Source of the DNA: Solirubrobacter sp963792915
GTDB lineage: Bacteria > Actinomycetota > Thermoleophilia > Solirubrobacterales > Solirubrobacteraceae
DNA: 64,000 nucleotides
Direction of reading: 5' to 3'
Assembly: GCA_963792915.1 (NCBI GenBank)
Contig: CAWBYD010000003.1
Coordinates: 1,488,001-1,552,000 of the forward strand
Shown here piece after piece: positions 60,260 to 64,000 of the stretch. The translations under genes were made by a program, and so were the position numbers. Every line of letters begins with the position of its first letter. Positions within the stretch are counted from its first letter, which is position 1. The notes below the pieces were generated by a model. That model did no database searches, was not told the origin of the DNA, and saw only the letters and a program-made list of their open reading frames with translations.

Positions 60260-61114
60260 TCAGAAACTACTCCGCGCGTGTGAGATGAGCGCCCGCGCGG
60301 CGGGGCTGGACGGCGCGCCCTCGCGCCAGGCCAGCGCGAACCGGCCGTGCAGGCCCAGCGCGAGCGCATGCAGTCCGCCGGCCTCGGGCGCGGGCAGGAT
60401 CGCGGCGCCGAAGCCGCGCGCGGCGAACGCGGCGAGCAGCCGGGGGTCCGAGGCCTCGAACGCGATCCGCGGCGTCACGCCCGCGGCCGCGCAGGCGGCA
60501 TCGAGGATGGCGCGCAGGCCGGTGCCGGGCGGGAGGCTGATGAGGGGGTAATCGGCAAGCTCCTCGAGCGTGAGCTCGGCGCGCCGGGCCAGCGCATGGT
60601 CGTGGCTGACGGCGGCGACGACCGCGACCTCGGAGATCGTCTGGAACGCGACGCCGGCGGGGCGCTCGGGGCCGAGCGCCGTGAAGCCGAGGTCGAGCGC
60701 ACCGGAGCGCACGCCGGCCAGCACGCCCGCGGCCGCGGCCTCGACGAGCGTCAGCTCGACGCCGGGGTGGGCCCGGTGGAAGCGCGCCAGGACGTCGATC
60801 AGGACGCGCGGGGAGGAGGTCACCATGCCGATCCGCACCTGGCCGCTGGTGAGCCCGGTCAGCTCGTCGATCGCGTGCCGCACGCCGGCGACCGCCGCCA
60901 GCGCCTGCCGCGCGAAGGGCAGCACCGCCTCCCCGGCGGGCGTGGGCGTGACCGCGCGCCGCGAGCGGTCGAGGAGTTCCTGGCCGAGCTCGCGCTCGAG
61001 CTTTCGCACCTGCGCGCTGACGCCCGACTGGGCGACGTGCACGCGCTCGGCGGCGCGGGTGAAGCTCGCCTCCTCCGCGACCGCCACGAGGTATTCGAGC
61101 TGCCGCAGCTCCAT
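60260..61114 (-). CDS. LysR-family transcriptional regulator
   Basis: A 284-residue LTTR: winged helix MELRQLEYLVAVAEEASFTRAAERVHVAQSGVSAQVRKLERELGQELLDRS (about residues 1-60), then the LysR effector domain (VRIGMVTSSPRVLIDVLARFHRAHPGVELTLVE, YPLISLPPGTGLRAIL). It is divergent from the SnoaL-like gene and upstream of the LLM oxidoreductase, the usual arrangement for an LTTR controlling both sides. ATG 61114. A consensus ATC-N9-GAT box lies in the intergenic region. Confidence 0.93.
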   Translation of the reverse strand: MELRQLEYLVAVAEEASFTRAAERVHVAQSGVSAQVRKLERELGQELLDRSRRAVTPTPAGEAVLPFARQALAAVAGVRHAIDELTGLTSGQVRIGMVTSSPRVLIDVLARFHRAHPGVELTLVEAAAAGVLAGVRSGALDLGFTALGPERPAGVAFQTISEVAVVAAVSHDHALARRAELTLEELADYPLISLPPGTGLRAILDAACAAAGVTPRIAFEASDPRLLAAFAARGFGAAILPAPEAGGLHALALGLHGRFALAWREGAPSSPAARALISHARSSF

Positions 61115-61140
61115 ACGCAGCGATGCTAGCTCGCAGCACA

Positions 61141-61155
61141 ATCAGCTGTTGTGAT
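61141..61155. promoter_or_regulatory. LysR-type box ATC-N9-GAT
   Basis: ATC AGCTGTTGT GAT, containing T-N11-A symmetry and nested ATCA/TGAT arms, lies 27 bp upstream of the LysR start and 29 bp before the SnoaL-like start. It is placed as an autoregulatory/activation site. Confidence 0.65.
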
Positions 61156-61183
61156 TCTGAGTCGCGGCGGCGACCCTGTGGAC

Positions 61184-61531
61184 ATGAGCAAGGCACACAC
61201 CCCCGAAGACATCACGCGCCTGTTCGTCGACGCCGTCAACGCCGGCGACATCGACGGTCTGGTCGCCCTCTACGAACCGGACGCCCTGATCGCGTTCCCG
61301 CCAGGAGAGCTGACCGCCGGGCACCAGGCGATCCGCGCGCTCTACGCGCAACTGCTGGCGGGCCGGCCGCACTTCGAGTACGAGACGCCCCTGCCGACGC
61401 TCGTCCTCGGCGACCTCGCGCTGACAGCCACGCCCGCGCAGGACGAGGCCGGCTCGCGCGCCCAGGTCGTGCGCCGGCAGCCCGACGGAACGTGGCTGCG
61501 CGTGCTCGACCGGCCCGATTTCACACAGTAG
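61184..61531 (+). CDS. SnoaL-like/NTF2-fold protein
   Basis: A 115-residue NTF2-like protein (MSKAHTPEDITRLFVDAVNAGDIDGLVALYEPDALIAFPPGELTAGHQAIRALYAQLLAG, then VVRRQPDGTWLRVLDRPDF), of the DUF4440/SnoaL class that includes ketosteroid-isomerase-like enzymes and stress proteins. Divergent from the LysR gene, probably its target together with the LLM oxidoreductase. ATG 61184 is chosen over an upstream frame with no support. A response-regulator box overlaps its 3' end. Confidence 0.85.
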   Translation: MSKAHTPEDITRLFVDAVNAGDIDGLVALYEPDALIAFPPGELTAGHQAIRALYAQLLAGRPHFEYETPLPTLVLGDLALTATPAQDEAGSRAQVVRRQPDGTWLRVLDRPDFTQ

Positions 61532-61549
61532 TCCCAGGAAACTCACAGC
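61521..61549 (+). promoter_or_regulatory. Tandem heptamer box, predicted site of the response regulator
   Basis: TCACACA-GTAG-TCCCAGG-AAAC-TCACAGC: three heptamers with 4-bp spacers, an 11-bp period. The last two (61532-61549) match boxes at 63662-63679 and 23014-23031. The layout is that of OmpR/PhoP-type direct-repeat sites. Confidence 0.65.
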
Positions 61550-61558
61550 TTCGCGGCC

Positions 61559-61564
61559 GATACT
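61559..61564 (+). promoter_or_regulatory. -10-like element GATACT for the response regulator
   Basis: GATACT lies 9 bp after the box and 7 bp before the ATG at 61572, predicting a leaderless message and a box that overlaps the -35 position, as in activator-dependent promoters. Confidence 0.5.
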
Positions 61565-61571
61565 GGCTGCG

Positions 61572-62264
61572 ATGAGTGAGTCAAACCGCGTCCTGGTCGT
61601 CGACGACGAGCCGAACATCGTGGACGTGATCTCGATGGCGCTGCGCTTCCAGGGCTTCGCGGTCGAGTCCGCGAGCACCGGTGCGGGCGCGCTCGCGGCC
61701 GTGGCCTCCTTCCGCCCCGACCTGATCGTGCTCGACGTGATGCTCCCCGACATGGAGGGCTTCGAGGTCGCCAAGCGGCTGGGGTCCGAGCGCGCCGGGA
61801 CGCCGATCATCTTCCTCACCGCCCGTGACTCCGCGGAGGACAAGCTCCGCGGGCTCACGACGGGCGGCGACGACTACGTCACCAAGCCGTTCAGCCTCGA
61901 GGAGCTGCTCGCGCGCGTGCGCAACGTGCTGCGGCGCTCCGGGCGCGCGGAGGCCGATTCGTCGCGGCTGACGTTCGAGGACCTCGAGCTCGACGAGGAC
62001 ACGCGCGAGGTCTCGCGCGCCGGCGAGCCGATCGACCTGACCGCGACCGAGTACCGGCTGCTGCGCTACCTGATGCTCAACCCGCGCCGGGTGCTGACGC
62101 GCGCGCAGCTGCTCGACCACGTGTGGGACTACGACTTCGGCGGCGACGCGCGCGTGCTCGAGACCTACGTCAGCTACCTGCGCAAGAAGCTCGACATCCA
62201 CGGCCCGTCGCTGATCCACACCGTCCGCGGCGTCGGCTACACGCTGCGACCGCCACGGCCATGA
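61572..62264 (+). CDS. OmpR-family response regulator
   Basis: A 230-residue response regulator: receiver domain (1-120) with acidic pocket DDE at 11-13, phospho-Asp D55 (LIVLDVMLPDMEGF), T/S in FLTARD, Lys in YVTKPFS; C-terminal OmpR winged helix (about 135-228; LDEDTREVSRAGEPIDLTATEYRLLRYLMLNPRRVLTRAQLLDHVWDYDFGGDARVLETYVSYLRKKLD). It is coupled to the histidine kinase by an ATGA overlap. It is probably autoregulated through the heptamer box upstream. Confidence 0.96.
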   Translation: MSESNRVLVVDDEPNIVDVISMALRFQGFAVESASTGAGALAAVASFRPDLIVLDVMLPDMEGFEVAKRLGSERAGTPIIFLTARDSAEDKLRGLTTGGDDYVTKPFSLEELLARVRNVLRRSGRAEADSSRLTFEDLELDEDTREVSRAGEPIDLTATEYRLLRYLMLNPRRVLTRAQLLDHVWDYDFGGDARVLETYVSYLRKKLDIHGPSLIHTVRGVGYTLRPPRP

Positions 62265-63652
62265 TCGCCTCGCTGCGCGGGCGCCTCGTCACGGGCGTGC
62301 TCGCGCTCGCGGCGGCCGGCATGCTGCTCGTCGGCGCGATCACCTACGCGACGCAGCGCAACTTCCTGCTCGACCGCGTCGACAACCAGCTGCAGGCGGC
62401 GGTGTTCCCGCTGGGCGGCAAGCTGTCCGGTGGGGAGGACATGGGCAGCCACCCGCGCGCCGACTTCGGCGACCGGCGCGACGGCGGCGGGCCGCCCGCC
62501 GGCGGCGGGCCCCCGCAGGAGACCTATGGCCAGCTGCGCGACGCGTCCGGCAAGGCCGTCGCCAGCGGGTTCCTGGGCGACGACGAGACGGGCACGCCGC
62601 CGGAGCTGCCGGCCAGCTTGCCGCTCGACAAGCCGGTCACGTCCGGCGGCTACCGCGTGCTCTCCACGAGCGTCTCAGGCGGCGGCACGCTCGTCGTCGC
62701 CGTGCCGCTCTCGGCCACCACGCAGGCGCTCAACCAGCTGCTGCTCGTCGAGGGGCTGATCATCGCCGGCGTGCTCGGGGTGATCGGGCTGTTCGCGTGG
62801 GTCGTCGTGCGCGTCGGGCTGCTTCCGCTGGACCGCATGGGCCACACGGCGGCCGCGATCGCGGGCGGCGACCTGTCGCACCGCGTCCAGTCGACCGACC
62901 CGCGCACCGAGGTGGGCCGGCTCGGCCGCGCGCTGAACCGCATGCTCGACCGGCTCGAGCAGGCGTTCGCCGAGCGCGAGGCAAGCCAGGAGCGGCTGCA
63001 GCGCTTCATCGCCGACGCGTCGCACGAGCTGCGCACGCCCCTGGCGTCGATCCGCGGCTACGCGGAGCTGTTCCGGATGGGCGCGGCGCGCTCGCCCGAG
63101 GACGTCGCGAAGGCGATGCGGCGCATCGAGGACGAGGCCGCCCGCATGGGCGTGCTGGTCGAGGACCTGCTGACGCTGGCGCGCCTGGACGAGGTGCGCG
63201 CGGCGCCGCACGTCGCCGTCGACCTGGCCGCGCTGGCGCGCGACGCCGTCGACGACGCGCGCGTCACCGCCCCCGACCGCGCGATCGCGCTCGAGGCCGT
63301 GCCCGCCGCGGTCGCCGGCGATCCCCACCAGCTGCGCCAGGTGCTCGCCAACCTGCTGCGCAACGCGCTCGTGCACACGCCGCCGGGGACGCCGATCGAG
63401 GTGACCGTCAGCTGCGACGCCGGACAGGCGCGGCTCACGGTGCGCGACCACGGGCCCGGCCTGCCGACCGATGACGCCGGCGCGCTGTTCGAGCGCTTCT
63501 GGCGCGCCGAGGGCGGGCGCGAGCGCGGCAGGGGCGGCGCCGGGCTGGGGCTCGCGATCGTCGCCGCGATCGTCGACGCCCACGGCGGCACGGTCGCCGC
63601 CGCCAACGCCGCGGACGGCGGCGCCGAGTTCGCGGTCGTCCTGCCCGCCTAG
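62261..63652 (+). CDS. Sensor histidine kinase
   Basis: A 463-residue membrane kinase: TM1 about 8-28, an extracytoplasmic sensor (30-160) with a Gly/Pro-rich stretch near 75-86, TM2 about 162-184, HAMP (185-240), HisKA with H255 (FIADASHELRTPLASIRGYAELFRM) and an HATPase domain (NLLRNALVHTPPGTPIEV, GPGLPTDDAGALFERFWRAEGG, GAGLGLAIVAAIVDAHGG). It presumably phosphorylates the response regulator encoded just upstream. The signal is unknown; the sensor is short. It ends 48 bp before the GGDEF gene. Confidence 0.95.
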   Translation: MIASLRGRLVTGVLALAAAGMLLVGAITYATQRNFLLDRVDNQLQAAVFPLGGKLSGGEDMGSHPRADFGDRRDGGGPPAGGGPPQETYGQLRDASGKAVASGFLGDDETGTPPELPASLPLDKPVTSGGYRVLSTSVSGGGTLVVAVPLSATTQALNQLLLVEGLIIAGVLGVIGLFAWVVVRVGLLPLDRMGHTAAAIAGGDLSHRVQSTDPRTEVGRLGRALNRMLDRLEQAFAEREASQERLQRFIADASHELRTPLASIRGYAELFRMGAARSPEDVAKAMRRIEDEAARMGVLVEDLLTLARLDEVRAAPHVAVDLAALARDAVDDARVTAPDRAIALEAVPAAVAGDPHQLRQVLANLLRNALVHTPPGTPIEVTVSCDAGQARLTVRDHGPGLPTDDAGALFERFWRAEGGRERGRGGAGLGLAIVAAIVDAHGGTVAAANAADGGAEFAVVLPA

Positions 63653-63661
63653 GGACGTCTC

Positions 63662-63679
63662 TCCCAGGCAGTTCTCAGC
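63662..63679 (+). promoter_or_regulatory. 7-4-7 direct-repeat box upstream of the terminal GGDEF gene
   Basis: TCCCAGG-CAGT-TCTCAGC, followed after 9 bp by GATGCT (63689-63694) and 6 bp later by the GTG start. Arrangement and spacing copy those in front of the response regulator. Confidence 0.65.
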
Positions 63680-63700
63680 GAGCATGCCGATGCTGGCAGC

Positions 63701-64000
63701 GTGACGCCCTCCGAGCTGACCCACGCCGCGGCGCTCGCCGCGCTGCAGGCGCTGCGCGACGACGTGCTGGTCGTCTGCGACGGCGAGGTGCTGGTGAGCA
63801 ACCGCGCCGACGCGCCGGCCGGCGGCCCCGCGCCCGACTGGCTCCCCGAGGCCGGCGAGGCCGAGATCGAGGTCGACGGACGGATGGCGCTCGTGAACGT
63901 CACGCCGTGGGTGATCTCCGAGGGCCGCTGCGGCGCAGTAGTCACCGTGTCGGCGCTCGCGCACCGTGCCATCCACGACGGCCTGACCGGGCTGCTCAAC
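63701..64000 (+). CDS. GGDEF-domain protein (partial, cut by right edge)
   Basis: GTG 63701 opens a frame of exactly 100 codons to the window edge. It begins MTPSELTHAAALAALQALRDD, continues with a PAS-like short sensor region (VLVVCDGEVLVSNRADA, GRMALVNVTPWVISEGRCGAVVTVSALAHRA) and ends in HDGLTGLLN, the standard first helix of a GGDEF domain. It is therefore the start of a diguanylate cyclase (possibly with EAL). The GGDEF motif lies outside. A predicted response-regulator box and -10 element precede it. Confidence 0.85.
   Translation, partial: MTPSELTHAAALAALQALRDDVLVVCDGEVLVSNRADAPAGGPAPDWLPEAGEAEIEVDGRMALVNVTPWVISEGRCGAVVTVSALAHRAIHDGLTGLLN

Overview
The window is about 64 kb of very GC-rich DNA, densely packed with genes that mostly overlap by 4 bp (ATGA, GTGA or TTGA) and often start with GTG or TTG. 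Together with mycofactocin genes, a luciferase-like F420-type oxidoreductase, an actinobacterial propane-type diiron monooxygenase and a GAF/winged-helix regulator, this suggests a soil actinomycete, most likely Thermoleophilia/Solirubrobacterales (Conexibacter, Solirubrobacter or Baekduia relatives). The assignment is an inference. I saw no tRNA, rRNA, CRISPR array, transposase or prophage gene.

Layout. 1-4701: a GGDEF-EAL protein cut by the left edge, an M23 peptidase, a beta-propeller protein with a His/Asp/Gly tail and a GNAT acetyltransferase. 4838-15848 (minus): a propane/THF-type soluble diiron monooxygenase cluster. In transcription order it is a GAF/winged-helix regulator, an IclR regulator, prmA, prmB, prmC, prmD, an amidohydrolase, a MIP18-domain protein, a Zn alcohol dehydrogenase and a dedicated GroEL. 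An aldehyde dehydrogenase and an AGE-family epimerase are divergent. 18524-23031: a coupled thioredoxin/ABC-2 exporter operon and a GT39/83-type membrane glycosyltransferase. 23041-28046: two ThuA-domain secreted proteins, one fused to a glucose/sorbosone-dehydrogenase-like propeller with PKD and carbohydrate-binding modules.

28486-35516 (plus) is an ebo-type operon. It holds UbiA (EboC), a TIM barrel, EboA, TatD (EboB), EboE and EboF, headed by a myo-inositol-phosphate synthase instead of the dehydroquinate-synthase-like EboD. A 29-codon upstream ORF is coupled to the first gene. The operon is followed by an AT-richer intergenic region with a large imperfect palindrome. 36007-44997: two paralogous ROK regulators sharing a nearly identical 176-bp tract, flanking a gamma-glutamyltransferase, and a divergent sugar system (Gfo/Idh oxidoreductase, RbsA-type ATPase, permease, lipoprotein binding protein) with a strong leaderless promoter. 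45062-47221: a MarR regulator and an acyl-CoA mutase large subunit with isobutyryl-CoA-mutase-type specificity residues.

47261-54339 is a mycofactocin locus: mftA-mftB-mftC-mftD-SDR-glycosyltransferase on minus, and a second MftF-like glycosyltransferase plus an adrenodoxin-type ferredoxin reductase on plus. No MftE creatininase is present. 54340-57604: a PucR regulator coupled to a decayed putA (one frameshift, two large deletions). 57708-61531: a second Zn dehydrogenase, an unknown protein, an LLM oxidoreductase, a LysR regulator and a SnoaL-like protein. 61572-64000: an OmpR-type response regulator and its kinase, then a GGDEF protein cut by the right edge.

The least expected regulatory signal is a 7-4-7 direct-repeat box (TCCCAGS-N4-TCWCAGC). 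It lies upstream of the response regulator, the terminal GGDEF gene and the distant glycosyltransferase at 22970, which suggests a small regulon.
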